Part shown: piece by piece, positions 1 through 9,394 of the stretch
Numbering within the stretch: position 1 is the stretch's first letter
Layout: every line of letters begins with the position of its first letter
Assembly: GCA_003818675.1 (NCBI GenBank)
Contig: RPPD01000021.1
Location: 1-12,254 of the forward strand
DNA length: 12,254 bases
Direction of reading: 5' to 3'
DNA from: Spirochaetaceae bacterium
Lineage (GTDB): Bacteria > Spirochaetota > Spirochaetia > SZUA-6 > RPPD01
Position numbers and translations under genes: made by a program
Notes under the pieces: generated by a model
The model's database searches: none
Seen by the model: only the letters and a program-made list of their open reading frames with translations
What the model was told of the DNA's origin: nothing

Positions 1-467
1 TCTTTTACCCGTTCCCGCAATGCAGCCTGGGCGCGCTGGTTGGACAGGGATATGCCCAGGGGGCGAGCTATGCTCTCAAAGAGTTCCATATCAGTTTTGG
101 AGAAATGATTTTCACGCCTGTCCTTCAGCCTCAAAAAACCGCTCGTTGTGTTGCCGCTTTTCAGCGGAATATTGATGACTGAAGCGTGCTTGACGCCGGC
201 AGGGGAATTACCATCATCCTGGCTCATGCCCGGATCCCGGATCGCAAATTGGAAAGAGTCTTTTCCGCGTCGTATTACTTCACATTTATTTTGCGTGTTC
301 AAATCAGGCAACCACAATTCAATTTCATCGCAATGGGCAAAATCAAGAAGGCATTTTGAAATTTCCTTCAGGTAATCCAGGCGTGAAAAAACATGGTTTG
401 TGTAGTCCTCAATCAGGCATGAAACAACGCGAAGTTCTTCGTTTAAATTCTGGTCGCCGGTTTGGAT
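1..467 (-). CDS. GAF-domain signal transduction protein, probably a histidine kinase (N-terminal part)
   Basis: The frame is open from 467 to the left edge (155 codons) and continues beyond the window. A GAF-like fold can be read: a short helical N-terminus (residues about 5-35), then strand-rich sequence with 'EIELWLPD' and 'ASVINIPLKSGNTTSGFLRL', then a closing helix 'ELFESIARPLGISLSNQRA'. The last visible residues, 'ALRERVK', match the linker that often joins GAF or PAS domains to the next sensor or kinase module in hybrid histidine kinases. No kinase domain is visible, so the kinase call is inference; a GAF-containing cyclase or phosphatase is possible. No ATG, GTG or TTG lies near the 5' end in this frame. 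I chose the ATC at 465-467 because a strong Shine-Dalgarno sits 7 nt upstream. It appears to be a single gene with its own promoter. Confidence 0.7.
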   Translation of the reverse strand, partial: MQTGDQNLNEELRVVSCLIEDYTNHVFSRLDYLKEISKCLLDFAHCDEIELWLPDLNTQNKCEVIRRGKDSFQFAIRDPGMSQDDGNSPAGVKHASVINIPLKSGNTTSGFLRLKDRRENHFSKTDMELFESIARPLGISLSNQRAQAALRERVK

Positions 468-474
468 GACTGCT

Positions 475-480
475 CTCCTC
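475..480 (-). promoter_or_regulatory. Shine-Dalgarno GAGGAG that decides an ATC start
   Basis: On the minus strand GAGGAG is followed by 7 nt and then ATC (465-467), which opens the GAF-protein frame. The in-frame stop TAA lies 36 nt upstream of the ATC and no ATG, GTG or TTG lies between. ATC is a rare but usable initiation codon in bacteria. A base-call error in an ATG is the main alternative. Confidence 0.55.
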
Positions 481-510
481 GATAATCCGCCTGTATTGGG
501 TTATATGGAT

Positions 511-539
511 ACTATAACAATACTGGCCGACTCCTGCAA
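511..539 (-). promoter_or_regulatory. Sigma-70-like promoter of the GAF signalling gene
   Basis: On the minus strand the -35 box TTGCAG (534-539; 3 of 6 to consensus) and the -10 box TATAGT (511-516; 5 of 6) are separated by exactly 17 nt. Transcription would begin near 504, giving a leader of about 37 nt before the ATC start. The -10 and spacing are good; the -35 is weak. Confidence 0.45.
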
Positions 540-571
540 CCGGAGGCTGGAGTTTCAAGCATGATTCAATG

Positions 572-611
572 AAAGCCCGGCTGCGGAATTATCCGCGGCC
601 GGGCTTTTTTT
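572..611. terminator. Rho-independent terminator hairpin after the lipoprotein gene
   Basis: A 15-bp stem (572-586 with 593-607, one T-G wobble) closes a 6-nt loop AATTAT. The arms are very GC-rich (AAAGCCCGGC / GCCGGGCTTT). Read on the plus strand it is followed by seven T (605-611). Read on the minus strand it starts a few bases past the lipoprotein stop codon and is followed only by TTTCATTG. It probably ends the lipoprotein transcript, but the better U-run faces the plus strand, so it may also block antisense transcription coming from the left. Confidence 0.8.
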
Positions 612-1029
612 ATTGTTTTATATAAATATTACTTCCGGGAGCGGCCGGATAGGTTCCTTCCTGCCCATTCCACCGCAGTTGGTTCCCGTTGATCGAATAA
701 ACGACCCACAGGGTGTCCCCGGGTGTCAGTAAAGAAGCATAATAGCCGGTTGCGCTGTTCACATGGCAGATCATCCGGTTCGCGGTTTCATCATATGAGG
801 TGATGGTTGTATTCAGTGTTCCGGTCATATTGATGAGGTTGATCGCGTTTGAATTTAAATTGAAAGAGGTACTGGTAAAGGTTGCCATTACGCCCCCAGT
901 CGGAGCCTGATAATACCATGAGCCGGTGAACTCAGGGGATGACGGTGACAGCACTTCACAGCTGGTGAATGCAGTGGTAATTACTGCAAGCAGAATCCCG
1001 ATAAAAATGAATTTCAATTTTCTTTTCAT
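610..1029 (-). CDS. Small putative lipoprotein of unknown function
   Basis: This 139-residue protein has a lipoprotein signal: a basic start (MKRKLKF), a hydrophobic stretch at residues 7-20, and a lipobox-like FTSC ending at Cys24. Phe at -3 is looser than the usual Leu/Val/Ile, as tolerated in some lineages such as spirochaetes. The mature part (about 116 residues) is rich in Ser, Thr, Asn and aromatic residues and begins with a 'FTGSWYY' segment, then alternating polar and hydrophobic strands ending in 'LRWNGQEGTY'. This suggests a small beta-barrel or beta-sandwich, possibly lipocalin-like. Glu at +2 does not predict inner-membrane retention by the enterobacterial rule. The start ATG (1027-1029) has a strong AAGGAGG 4-5 nt upstream. 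It is transcribed alone and ends at a strong hairpin. I do not recognise the family. Confidence 0.75.
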   Translation of the reverse strand: MKRKLKFIFIGILLAVITTAFTSCEVLSPSSPEFTGSWYYQAPTGGVMATFTSTSFNLNSNAINLINMTGTLNTTITSYDETANRMICHVNSATGYYASLLTPGDTLWVVYSINGNQLRWNGQEGTYPAAPGSNIYIKQ

Positions 1030-1158
1030 ATTTCCTCCTTAAATCTTATTTCATACTGCATGATAAAAGGATAGGGAAATATTATCCTGACTGATATATG
1101 CTATTTGGCATGTTTTTTATGAAAAACTACGGCCTGTTTAATACAGATCAAATCAATT

Positions 1159-3033
1159 CTATTTCGCGGTCATTGTTTTCTTTTTCGTCAATAATGAGAC
1201 CACGATCAGGGTGATGAAGGAAAGCGGCATGGAGATGATGCCAGGCTGATCAAGCGGGATGGGCGCGCTTGCGGCAGGCAACCCGTACATCGGGAACATT
1301 GCGGGAGAGAGCATGATGATGCCGATTGACGAAACAATACCCACGATTATGGAAAAGGCAATGCCGCGTTTTGTCGTGCCCTTCCAGAAGAGCATCATGA
1401 TGATGGCCGGCAGGTTCGCGGATGCCGCGACGGCAAAGGCGAGTCCAACAAGAAAGCTGACATTCATGGTTTTGAACAGGAGACCGAGCAGGATGGCGAT
1501 ACCGCCTACCGCGAAAGCGGTAGCCTTGCCGACAACCACTTTCTTGTCGTCTGAGATATTTATCTTGAAAAATTTGATGAAATCATGGGCGACCGCTCCG
1601 GATGCCGCGACGATCAGGCCGCTGACAGTGCCAAGAATCGTGGCAAAAGCGATGGCGCAGATGATGGCAAAAATTACAACATTGAAGGAGCGGGCCAGGA
1701 GCGGCGCAGCCATGTTGCTGGACTCCACGTCCATGACTCCGCCTGTCATGGCGCCAAGGCCCATGTACATGGTCAGGATATAAAATACGCCGATGGCCGT
1801 GATAGCGACAATGGTAGATTTCCGCGCGCTTGCCGCATTGGGCACGGTGTAGTATCTGATCAGCACATGCGGCAGGGATGCGGTGCCAAAGAACAGCGCG
1901 ATCATGAGCGAAATGAAATTGAGTTTTGACCAGAAATCAGATCCTTCATCCACTTTGAATTTCAAACCCGGCCTCATGACCGATGTGCCCGGCGTGGGGT
2001 TCTGGTACCAGATCGTCACCGAATCAGTCCCGTCCTTGAATGAAAGAGGGGCATAGCGCAATACAGTACTGTCCTCGATGATGCTCAGGAAATTGAAGGG
2101 GTTCAGGCCGGGGACCGAATCCGTCTCCTTGCCGTCAACGACGATTTTCTCAAGTCTGCCGACAGCAAGAAATTTTCCATGGTCTTTGGGGAGCCCCATG
2201 TAAAGAACCGATCCGTCAGCCTTTCCGGTCTTTGAGAGACACTCGACCAGCTGTGTTGTTTCACCGGTTTTTTTCACCATCCACCAGTTGTTGACTCCGT
2301 TCTCCGAGAGCCTGACGAACTGCCGTCCATCGGCATTGTATTCGCCTGTTTTTGCAAACATGGTGTTGTCAGCGGCGATGACCCGCTCCGCGGCTGAATC
2401 TTCAGTCGGAGTGAGGCTCAAGCCGCGTACAATTACCAGACCGGCTATTACCAGCGAGAAGATGATGAGCAGGCCGCCCTTGATGAACTGCACATAGGTC
2501 GTGGATTTCATTCCGGCCGTAGCCACTATGACAATGACGATCGCGCCCACGGCCACAACGCCCACCCAGTAGTCGAATCCAAGCAGGGGCGTGATGATGT
2601 CGCCTGCGCCGACCATCTGCGGTATCAGGTAACAGACAGAGACCACGAGGGTGCTCACAGCGGATGTAACCTGAATGCCGCGTGAATCATACTTCGCATT
2701 GATCGCGTCGGTGAAGGTGTAGCGGCCGAGCCTTTTTAAGGGTTCGGCTATCACAAAGAGCGCAACAATCCAGCCCGCGAGAAAACCTATTGAGTAGAGA
2801 AATCCGTCATATCCGGCAGTGGCTATCATGCCGCAGATTCCCAGGAAAGAGGCGGCCGACAGGTAGTCGCCGGCAAACGCTATGCCGTTTATGCTCCAGT
2901 GGATGCTGCCGCCCGCGGCGAAATAGGAGCTTGCAGAGGCTTTTTTCCTGCCGAGCCAAAACGACAACCCGATGACAAAGGCGACAAACACGATAAAGAT
3001 TGCGATCGCGAGGGGTGAGGCATTGTAAATCAT
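1159..3033 (-). CDS. actP: Acetate-type cation:solute symporter (SSS family) with an enlarged loop
   Basis: Inner-membrane sodium-coupled carrier of the solute:sodium symporter family (TC 2.A.21), closest in pattern to acetate permease ActP. Visible family signatures are 'GDYLSAASFLG' (residues 55-65), 'GTASLPHVLIRYYTVPNA' (383-400), 'TILGTVSGLIVAASGAVAHD' (465-484) and 'SANLPAIIMMLFWKGTTKRG' (538-557). About 13 hydrophobic helices can be counted. At 624 residues it is longer than E. coli ActP (549); the excess is a hydrophilic segment at about 205-370 between the helix ending 'LVIAGLVIVRG' and the one beginning 'KLNFISLMIALFFG'. The start ATG overlaps the stop of the upstream DUF485 gene by 4 nt (ATGA), the usual pairing for this transporter. 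The substrate (acetate, propionate, pyruvate or another short monocarboxylate) cannot be settled from sequence. Confidence 0.85.
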   Translation of the reverse strand: MIYNASPLAIAIFIVFVAFVIGLSFWLGRKKASASSYFAAGGSIHWSINGIAFAGDYLSAASFLGICGMIATAGYDGFLYSIGFLAGWIVALFVIAEPLKRLGRYTFTDAINAKYDSRGIQVTSAVSTLVVSVCYLIPQMVGAGDIITPLLGFDYWVGVVAVGAIVIVIVATAGMKSTTYVQFIKGGLLIIFSLVIAGLVIVRGLSLTPTEDSAAERVIAADNTMFAKTGEYNADGRQFVRLSENGVNNWWMVKKTGETTQLVECLSKTGKADGSVLYMGLPKDHGKFLAVGRLEKIVVDGKETDSVPGLNPFNFLSIIEDSTVLRYAPLSFKDGTDSVTIWYQNPTPGTSVMRPGLKFKVDEGSDFWSKLNFISLMIALFFGTASLPHVLIRYYTVPNAASARKSTIVAITAIGVFYILTMYMGLGAMTGGVMDVESSNMAAPLLARSFNVVIFAIICAIAFATILGTVSGLIVAASGAVAHDFIKFFKINISDDKKVVVGKATAFAVGGIAILLGLLFKTMNVSFLVGLAFAVAASANLPAIIMMLFWKGTTKRGIAFSIIVGIVSSIGIIMLSPAMFPMYGLPAASAPIPLDQPGIISMPLSFITLIVVSLLTKKKTMTAK

Positions 3034-3317
3034 TTTCCTTCCTTCTTTTGCGCCGCAGCCTTTTTCTCAAATCCTGTACAGATCCAGCTGTACACCAGTC
3101 CCATGATAATGGGCAGCAGGATCAGGGTAAAACCATAAATGACAGCGAGATTCAGGCCCAGGAGAATTTTTACTCCCATGACCTTTGGGGCAATGGTGTT
3201 GATGGCGATAAACGCCGCGTAGATGATACCGTAGATAGCAAACAGGATGAGCCCGAGTCTGGTTTTTTTAGGAGTGGATTTGTCTTCGCCCCAGTCAGTC
3301 GATGGTCCGTGCGACAT
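3030..3317 (-). CDS. DUF485 two-helix membrane protein, partner of the symporter
   Basis: A 95-residue protein with a polar N-terminus, two hydrophobic helices (about 20-41 and 52-80) and a Lys-rich tail (EKKAAAQKKEGK). The second helix contains 'NLAVIYGFTLILLPIIMGLVYSW', the kind of segment that defines DUF485 (YjcH-like) proteins. In many bacteria this family sits directly before actP-type genes, and here the two overlap by 4 nt, implying translational coupling. It is probably an accessory subunit or assembly partner of the symporter; the family has no proven biochemical activity. The ATG at 3315-3317 has AAGGAG about 6 nt upstream and is the first gene behind a near-consensus promoter. Confidence 0.85.
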   Translation of the reverse strand: MSHGPSTDWGEDKSTPKKTRLGLILFAIYGIIYAAFIAINTIAPKVMGVKILLGLNLAVIYGFTLILLPIIMGLVYSWICTGFEKKAAAQKKEGK

Positions 3318-3342
3318 GATGTCTCCTTCAGTGGAATGGGCA

Positions 3343-3371
3343 ATAATATGCTATCCGGGTGTATATGTCAA
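3343..3371 (-). promoter_or_regulatory. Near-consensus sigma-70 promoter for the DUF485-symporter operon
   Basis: On the minus strand a perfect -35 box TTGACA (3366-3371) is separated by 17 nt from the -10 box TATTAT (3343-3348; 5 of 6). Transcription would start near 3336, about 18 nt before the DUF485 start codon. There is no clear terminator between the gltD stop (3404) and this promoter, so readthrough from gltBD is also possible. Confidence 0.75.
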
Positions 3372-3403
3372 TTTCGTCCGTAATTAATTTTTTCTGCTCC
3401 CCG

Positions 3404-4831
3404 CTATTTCCCCAGATACCCGCAGATTGCTTGTGCAGCCTGGCGTCCGTGCCAGATGGCCCGGACAATAAGGGATGCGCCTGTGTATGCGTCACCTGCG
3501 GCGTACACACCAGGAACATTTGTGGCATAGCGTCCGTCTGTTTTTATGTTGCCGCGCTCGTCGTACTCAATTCCAAGATCAGCAAGAAGCCGCGAGTGTC
3601 TTACGTGCAGGAAGCCCATGGCCAGGAGCACCATGTCCACGTCAAGAGAAAATTCACTGCCCGGAATCTCCTTCATGGAAAATCTGCCTGTCGCCGGATC
3701 GCGGGTCCATTCCGCCCGGTTGAAAAATCCCTTCTGCACATTTACATCCCGGCCTGTGAACTGCAGAGTGTTGATGTTCCAGTCCCTGTCGCAGCCCTCC
3801 TCATGAGATGAGCCTGTGCGCAATATCTGCGGCCATGCAGGCCACTCGGGATTGAAGGATTCATTCCACTCGCGCGGCCTGGGGAGTATTTCGTATTGTA
3901 TAACCTTTTTTGCGCCCTGGCGGATTGCCGTACCCACGCAGTCAGCGCCAGTGTCGCCGCCGCCTATGACCAGCACGGTTTTCCCGGCCGCGTCTATGAC
4001 TTCCGATTCCGGAATCTCGCCTGCAATGGCGCGGTTGACGCGGACAAGAAAGTCCATGGCAAAGTAAATGCCCTCGAGTCCGCGGCCGGAGACAGCCAGG
4101 TCACGCGGCTCGCCTGCCCCCTGTGTGAGGAGGATGGCGTCGTATTTCTGTTTCAGGTACTTGACAGAGATATCGTCACCCACTGTCACGGAGTTTTCAA
4201 ACTTTATACCCTCGGTTTCCATCTGGGAGAGCCGGCGGTCAATTACGGATTTTTCCAATTTGAAATCAGGAATGCCGTAGCGGAGGATTCCGCCCGGCTT
4301 TGCCATCTGTTCAAAAAGCGTGACTGTGTGACCGGCTCGCCTAAGTTGCTGCGCAGATGCAAGCCCGGCCGGACCTGACCCGATGACCGCAACCCGTCTG
4401 CCTGTCTCGTGCTTCGGCGGCCTGGGGATGACCCAGTTGTTTTCAAATGCCTTTTCAATGATTGCCAGCTCGATCTGTTTAATCGATACAGGGGCCGCAT
4501 TGATTGAAAGCGTGCATGCGGGCTCGCAGGGCGCGGGGCAGATGCGGCCGGTGATCTCTGGCAGGTTGTTGGTCATCTCGAGTCTGAGATATGCCTCATG
4601 CCATTTCCCATGAAAGACGAGGTCGTTCCACTCGGGAATGAGGTTGATTACCGGACAGCCCATGGCCTGGCAGTAGGGAATGCCGCAGTCCATGCATCGG
4701 GCTCCCTGAATTTTCATTTCTTCTTCTGCATGCATTGTCGCAAACTCGCGAAAATCCTTTACGCGCTCGGCCACGGGCTTGTAGTTGAAGCCGGATCTTT
4801 TATATTCCATGAATCCTGTGGGTTTGCCCAT
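3404..4831 (-). CDS. gltD: Glutamate synthase (NADPH), small subunit
   Basis: The beta subunit of NADPH-dependent glutamate synthase moves electrons from NADPH through FAD and two 4Fe-4S clusters to the large subunit. The cluster-binding N-terminal region has Cys46, 49, 54 and 59 ('CMDCGIPYCQAMGC') and Cys98, 102 and 106 ('CPAPCEPAC'). The FAD dinucleotide fold is 'VAVIGSGPAGLASA' (147-160), the NADPH fold is 'VLVIGGGDTGADC' (286-298), and the closing FAD motif is 'GVYAAGDAYTGASLIVRAIWHG' in two parts around Gly446-Asp447. Length (475) is typical and no key residue is missing. The ATG shares one base with the gltB stop (TAATG), and GAGGAGG lies about 10 nt upstream inside the gltB end. It is co-transcribed with gltB. 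Confidence 0.97.
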   Translation of the reverse strand: MGKPTGFMEYKRSGFNYKPVAERVKDFREFATMHAEEEMKIQGARCMDCGIPYCQAMGCPVINLIPEWNDLVFHGKWHEAYLRLEMTNNLPEITGRICPAPCEPACTLSINAAPVSIKQIELAIIEKAFENNWVIPRPPKHETGRRVAVIGSGPAGLASAQQLRRAGHTVTLFEQMAKPGGILRYGIPDFKLEKSVIDRRLSQMETEGIKFENSVTVGDDISVKYLKQKYDAILLTQGAGEPRDLAVSGRGLEGIYFAMDFLVRVNRAIAGEIPESEVIDAAGKTVLVIGGGDTGADCVGTAIRQGAKKVIQYEILPRPREWNESFNPEWPAWPQILRTGSSHEEGCDRDWNINTLQFTGRDVNVQKGFFNRAEWTRDPATGRFSMKEIPGSEFSLDVDMVLLAMGFLHVRHSRLLADLGIEYDERGNIKTDGRYATNVPGVYAAGDAYTGASLIVRAIWHGRQAAQAICGYLGK

Positions 4832-7800
4832 TATCGGTAGACCTCCTCTGTTACTGACAATGTTTCTGCTGTGGCGAGTTCAAGCTTTTTCTGGCGTTCG
4901 AGCGCCTTGCGATAATCCGCAGGCATCACGCGGACAAACTGCATCACATGTTCAGCCCAGTTGGAAAGAATTGCCTGCGCATATTCGCTTCCGGTATGTT
5001 TGATGTGCTTTTCTATCAGGTTGTATAGATCCTGCTGCTCCGCCTGGTCTGTGACTGGTTCTATGTCCACCATCTCCAGGTTGCAGCAAGTGTCAAAGAG
5101 CTGGTCAGTATCCAGCACGTATGCAACCCCGCCGGACATTCCCGCGGCGAAGTTTAAGCCCGTCTTTCCCAGGACCACAACCCGGCCGCCGGTCATGTAT
5201 TCGCAGCCATGGTCTCCAACGCCCTCTACAACCGCGGTTGCACCGGAATTGCGCACGGCAAATCGTTCGCCTGCCATGCCGTGAATGAAGACCTCGCCTG
5301 ATGTCGCGCCAAAGAGGCAGACATTTCCGGTGATGATGTTCTGTTCGGGCCTGAACGTGGAACCCTTGGGCGGGTAAACGATGAGGCGGCCACCCGAGAG
5401 CCCCTTGCCGAAATAGTCATTGGAGTCACCCTCAAGTTCAAAGGTGATTCCCTTTGCCAGGAATGCGCCGAAGCTCTGGCCGGCGGAACCCGTGAACCTG
5501 CACTGGATTGTGTTGTCGGGCAATCCTTCCTCCCCCCAGCGCAGCGAGACTTCGCCGGAGAGACTGGCGCCCACAGTGCGGTTTGAATTTTTTACCAGGG
5601 CAAAGAGTTTTACCGGGACTTTTTTCTCAATTGCCTGTCTGGCCTGCGCAATGAGTTCATGGTCGATTGTCAACTGTGTCTGCACGGGCTTTTTGCCCGA
5701 GCTCTTCCGCATGGCGGGGTCCTGGTCTTCCGGTACATACAGCACGCGTGAGAAATCCAGTCCCTTTGCCTTCCAGTGGTTTATTGCGCTGTTTGTTTCA
5801 AGCATGTCAACGCGGCCGACCATGTCATCCACGGTTGCAAAACCAAGCGATGCCATGATCTCGCGAAGCTCCTGTGCCACAAAGCGCATGAAGTTGATAA
5901 CGTGCTCAGGCTTACCCGTGAAGCGTTTGCGGAGCTCGGGGTCCTGCGTGGCTACTCCAACCGGGCAGGTGTTCATGTGGCACTTGCGCATCATGATGCA
6001 GCCGAGCGTGACCAGGAAGAGCGTGCCAAAGCCGAACTCCTCGGCGCCCAACAGCGCGCCTATGGCCACGTCGCGGCCGGTTTTGAGCTTACCGTCAACC
6101 TGAACGCGGATCTTGTCGCGCAAATGGTTTTTCACCAGGGTCTGCTGTGTCTCGGCCAAACCTATTTCCCACGGGATGCCGGCGTGCTTGATTGAGGAAA
6201 CGGGCGAGGCGCCGGTTCCGCCGTCGTGGCCCGCAATCAGCACCATGTCCGCATTGCCCTTGGCGACTCCCGCGGCAACTGTCCCGACCCCGGCCTCGGC
6301 TACAAGTTTAACGGAAATTCGGGCACGGGGATTCGCGGACTTGAGGTCATAGATGAGCTGTGCGAGGTCTTCTATTGAATAAATGTCATGATGAGGCGGG
6401 GGCGAGATGAGCATGACGCCGGGAGTGGAGTGGCGCACGTGCGCGATCATCTCGTCAACCTTGTATCCCGGGAGCTGGCCGCCCTCGCCGGGTTTGGTGC
6501 CCTGCGCCATCTTGATCTGCAGTTCGTCTGAATGCACGAGGTAATTGGAGGTCACGCCAAAGCGGGCAGAGGCCACCTGCTTGACCCTGCTCTTCATGCT
6601 GTCCCCATTGGCAAGCGGTGCGTAGCGGGCAATATCCTCGCCGCCCTCGCCGGAATTGCTGCCCGCGCCCAGGCGGTTCATGGCGATTGCCAGGGTCTCA
6701 TGCGCTTCCCTGGATATCGAGCCGAAGCTCATGGCTGAAGTGTAGAACCGCTTTACGATTGATTCAACCGGTTCGACTTCCTCAATCGGCACGGAGATCC
6801 CCTGTTTGAACCCGAAAAGACCGCGCAGGGTGCAGAGGTTTTTTGAAGAGTCATCTATCATGCATGAATATTTTTTATAGAGAGAATAGTCATTGGTGCG
6901 TACCGCGCGCTGGACTGTGGTTAATGCTTCAGGCGTGAGCACGTGCTTGAAGGAGTTGGTGCGGAAATGGATGTCACCACCCGAATCCAGGTTGAAGTCA
7001 TCAGACTGCGTCTGTGATACTGCCGCTGTGTGGCGTGTAATCGCTTCGCGGGCAATCACGTCAATTCCAATCCCGTTGATTCGTGATGGTGTGCCGGGAA
7101 AATACCTGTCCACAACACTCTCGGCAATGCCCACTATCTCGAAAATCTGGGCGCCGCAATAAGAACGAATGGTGGAAACTCCCATCTTGGACATGATTTT
7201 CAGCAAGCCCTTTTTTATTGCCGTTATGTAGTTGTCAAACGCCTCGTCTATCTTCATGTTTTCCGGCAAATCACCGCTTTCGAAGAGGTCGGCTATGGTC
7301 TCAAAGGCGAGGTATGGATTGATCGCAGACGCGCCGAAACCAATAAGCAAGGCAAACTGCATGACCTCCCGCACTTCGCCGGATTCCACGATAATGCCGG
7401 CCAGATGCCGCAGGCCTGCGCGTATCAGGCAGTGATGAATGCTTGAGACCGCCAGGAGCGCTGGAATCGGGACCTTGTCGCTGTTGGCAAACCGGTCCGA
7501 CAAGACCAGAAGCGAGGCGCCTTCCCCGATCGCCTTGATCGCGGCCTGGCCCAGTTCCTCCAGTTTTTGTTCAAGCGCAACAGCAGACGCGGGCGAAAAG
7601 AGAATGGGCAGGACAGCTGATTTCAGCCCATCCCTGTCCACGTTTCGGAGTTTAAACATGTCGTCATTCGTGAGGACCGGGTGTGGAAGCTTGAGCCTGT
7701 GACAGTGCTCGGGCGTCTCATCCATAAGGTTGTGTTCCCGGCCCACCCAGTTCATGAGTGACATGACAAGGTTTTCCCTGTAAGGGTCTATGGGCGGGTT

Positions 7801-9360
7801 TGTGACCTGGGCGAAGAGCTGCTTGAAATAATTGTACAAAAGAACAGGTTTGTCTGAAAGCACGGCGAGCTGGGTGTCATTTCCCATGGAACTCACCGGT
7901 TCCTGCGCGTTTATTGCCTGGGGTGCGATTATCATGGAGATGTCCTCCATGGTGTAGCCGAAGATTTTCTGCCGCATGCGCAGGCTAGTGTGTTCCGTTT
8001 CAACCGGGCCAGGTGCCTGAAAGAGTCCCTTGAGTTCAATCCTGTTCTGCTCCAGCCAGCGGCGGTACGGCTTCTGTCTTGAGACCGTGGCCTTGATTTC
8101 ATTGTTGTGGATGATCCTGCCGGCGGATGTGTCCACCATGATCATCTTGCCTGGTGCGAGCCGGCCCTTGGCCAACACGTCATCGTTGGGGATGTCGAGC
8201 ACGCCTGTTTCCGAGGCGAGGATGAACTTGCCGCTTTTTGTAACCGTGTAACGCGCAGGACGCAGGCCATTGCGGTCCAGGATCGCCGCGGCCTTGACGC
8301 CGTCAGTAAAAGCGATGGCAGCGGGTCCGTCCCATGGTTCCATCATGGAGGAGTGGTATTCAAAGAAGGCGCGCTTGTCCTCGCTTATGTGGTACTTCTG
8401 GCCGAAAGCCTCTGGAATGAGCATCATCATGGAATGCTCCACCGAGCGTCCGGAATGGGACAGCAATTCAAATACATTGTCAAGCTGGCCCGAGTCGCTT
8501 GAGCCTGGGGTGATGATGGGGAAGAGATGTTTTATCTCGTCACCGAAGACAGGCGATGCGAGTGATGACTCGCGCGCGTTCATCTTGTTGACGTTACCGC
8601 GGAGCGTGTTGATTTCGCCGTTGTGGGCCAGGTTGCGGAACGGCTGCGCCAAAGGCCATGAGGGAAATGTGTTTGTGCTGTAGCGCGCGTGAATGAGGGC
8701 TATCGCGCTTGTCATGCGTGTGTCGGTGAGGTCAGGATAAAAAATATCCATCTGCGGGGCGGTCAGCATTCCCTTGTATACGACTGTCCTGCATGAGAAC
8801 GAGGAAAAATAAAAATCCTCGAGTGAATAACCCTGGTCTGCAACCTTGTTTTCAATTATGCGGCGCGTAATATAAAGCTTGCGCTCCAGCGCATCCCCGG
8901 CAAGACCTTCAAATTGCACAAAGACCTGCCAGACAGATGGCATCGATTCCAGGGCAATCCGGCCAAGGCATGAATCATCTTGTAGAACTTTGCGGAATCC
9001 TGTCAGGATTCCCCCGCATTCATCGATTGTTTCCCCGATTGTTTTTTTGAGTTTTTGCTGAACATGCTCTGTCCGGGGGAGGAAGAGCATACCGGCGCCG
9101 TAAGAACCAGGCTCCGGGAGCTTTACACCCTGCAACTGCATGCAGGCTGCAAAGAACTCGTGCGGGATCTGGATCAGTATCCCGGCACCGTCGCCTGTTT
9201 TCCCGTCGCCGCCCACAGCCCCCCTGTGTACGAGGTTTTTAAGAACGTTAATGCCGTCGGTTACTATCTGGTGGCTCTTCTGTCCCTTGATGTTTACGAC
9301 AAATCCTACGCCGCAGGCATCGTGTTCAAATTGCGGATCGTAGAGGCCCTGTTTCTGCAA
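4831..9360 (-). CDS. gltB: Glutamate synthase (NADPH), large subunit
   Basis: Converts glutamine plus 2-oxoglutarate to two glutamates, the second step of the GS-GOGAT ammonium assimilation cycle. At 1509 residues it is full length. The class II glutamine amidotransferase domain (about 16-410) would begin at Cys16 ('HDACGVGF') after removal of a 15-residue propeptide, and contains '[11 protein letters not shown]' near residue 245. A central domain (about 480-770) follows, then the FMN synthase domain (about 830-1200) with 'AMSFGSIS', 'SNSGEGGED' and '[10 protein letters not shown]'. The 3Fe-4S cluster cysteines are 1121, 1127 and 1132 (C-x5-C-x4-C). The C-terminal GXGXG beta-helix domain includes '[21 protein letters not shown]' around 1390. 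The start is TTG (9358-9360) behind GGAGGAGG; no in-frame ATG precedes Cys16. A sigma-54 promoter lies directly upstream. Confidence 0.97.
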   Translation of the reverse strand: MQKQGLYDPQFEHDACGVGFVVNIKGQKSHQIVTDGINVLKNLVHRGAVGGDGKTGDGAGILIQIPHEFFAACMQLQGVKLPEPGSYGAGMLFLPRTEHVQQKLKKTIGETIDECGGILTGFRKVLQDDSCLGRIALESMPSVWQVFVQFEGLAGDALERKLYITRRIIENKVADQGYSLEDFYFSSFSCRTVVYKGMLTAPQMDIFYPDLTDTRMTSAIALIHARYSTNTFPSWPLAQPFRNLAHNGEINTLRGNVNKMNARESSLASPVFGDEIKHLFPIITPGSSDSGQLDNVFELLSHSGRSVEHSMMMLIPEAFGQKYHISEDKRAFFEYHSSMMEPWDGPAAIAFTDGVKAAAILDRNGLRPARYTVTKSGKFILASETGVLDIPNDDVLAKGRLAPGKMIMVDTSAGRIIHNNEIKATVSRQKPYRRWLEQNRIELKGLFQAPGPVETEHTSLRMRQKIFGYTMEDISMIIAPQAINAQEPVSSMGNDTQLAVLSDKPVLLYNYFKQLFAQVTNPPIDPYRENLVMSLMNWVGREHNLMDETPEHCHRLKLPHPVLTNDDMFKLRNVDRDGLKSAVLPILFSPASAVALEQKLEELGQAAIKAIGEGASLLVLSDRFANSDKVPIPALLAVSSIHHCLIRAGLRHLAGIIVESGEVREVMQFALLIGFGASAINPYLAFETIADLFESGDLPENMKIDEAFDNYITAIKKGLLKIMSKMGVSTIRSYCGAQIFEIVGIAESVVDRYFPGTPSRINGIGIDVIAREAITRHTAAVSQTQSDDFNLDSGGDIHFRTNSFKHVLTPEALTTVQRAVRTNDYSLYKKYSCMIDDSSKNLCTLRGLFGFKQGISVPIEEVEPVESIVKRFYTSAMSFGSISREAHETLAIAMNRLGAGSNSGEGGEDIARYAPLANGDSMKSRVKQVASARFGVTSNYLVHSDELQIKMAQGTKPGEGGQLPGYKVDEMIAHVRHSTPGVMLISPPPHHDIYSIEDLAQLIYDLKSANPRARISVKLVAEAGVGTVAAGVAKGNADMVLIAGHDGGTGASPVSSIKHAGIPWEIGLAETQQTLVKNHLRDKIRVQVDGKLKTGRDVAIGALLGAEEFGFGTLFLVTLGCIMMRKCHMNTCPVGVATQDPELRKRFTGKPEHVINFMRFVAQELREIMASLGFATVDDMVGRVDMLETNSAINHWKAKGLDFSRVLYVPEDQDPAMRKSSGKKPVQTQLTIDHELIAQARQAIEKKVPVKLFALVKNSNRTVGASLSGEVSLRWGEEGLPDNTIQCRFTGSAGQSFGAFLAKGITFELEGDSNDYFGKGLSGGRLIVYPPKGSTFRPEQNIITGNVCLFGATSGEVFIHGMAGERFAVRNSGATAVVEGVGDHGCEYMTGGRVVVLGKTGLNFAAGMSGGVAYVLDTDQLFDTCCNLEMVDIEPVTDQAEQQDLYNLIEKHIKHTGSEYAQAILSNWAEHVMQFVRVMPADYRKALERQKKLELATAETLSVTEEVYR

Positions 9361-9366
9361 AATATT

Positions 9367-9374
9367 CCTCCTCC
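9367..9374 (-). promoter_or_regulatory. Shine-Dalgarno GGAGGAGG that decides the gltB TTG start
   Basis: GGAGGAGG on the minus strand is followed by 6 nt (AATATT) and TTG. An in-frame TAA lies just upstream (9376-9378), so the only start candidates are ATT and TTG, and TTG has the better spacing. The ATG overlapping the start of the Shine-Dalgarno (9374-9376) is in another frame. Confidence 0.8.
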
Positions 9375-9394
9375 ATTAAGGTAATCAATTATAC

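Noticed and set aside
1106..1122. Sigma-54-like sequence TGGCATGTTTTTTATG on the plus strand upstream of nothing obvious
   Set aside because: The -24 part fits, but the -12 GC is replaced by AT, and no plus-strand gene follows.
1030..1158. Promoter or terminator between the symporter and lipoprotein genes
   Set aside because: Only short AT hairpins (such as GTTTTT-N4-AAAAAC) and a lone GATAAT with no -35 partner were seen, so no element is called, although a lipoprotein promoter must lie somewhere here or upstream.
1259..1783. Long open frame of 174 codons on the plus strand
   Set aside because: It lies antisense inside the symporter gene, has no Shine-Dalgarno, and its translation has no recognisable features; it is a shadow of the real frame.
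5420..6103. Open frame of 227 codons on the plus strand inside gltB
   Set aside because: It is antisense to a well-conserved part of gltB including the iron-sulfur cysteines, and is explained by codon bias of the real gene.
9389..9394. TATAAT box upstream of gltB as a sigma-70 promoter
   Set aside because: The -10 is perfect, but the hexamer 17 nt upstream does not resemble TTGACA, and the overlapping sigma-54 site is far better. A minor sigma-70 start cannot be excluded.
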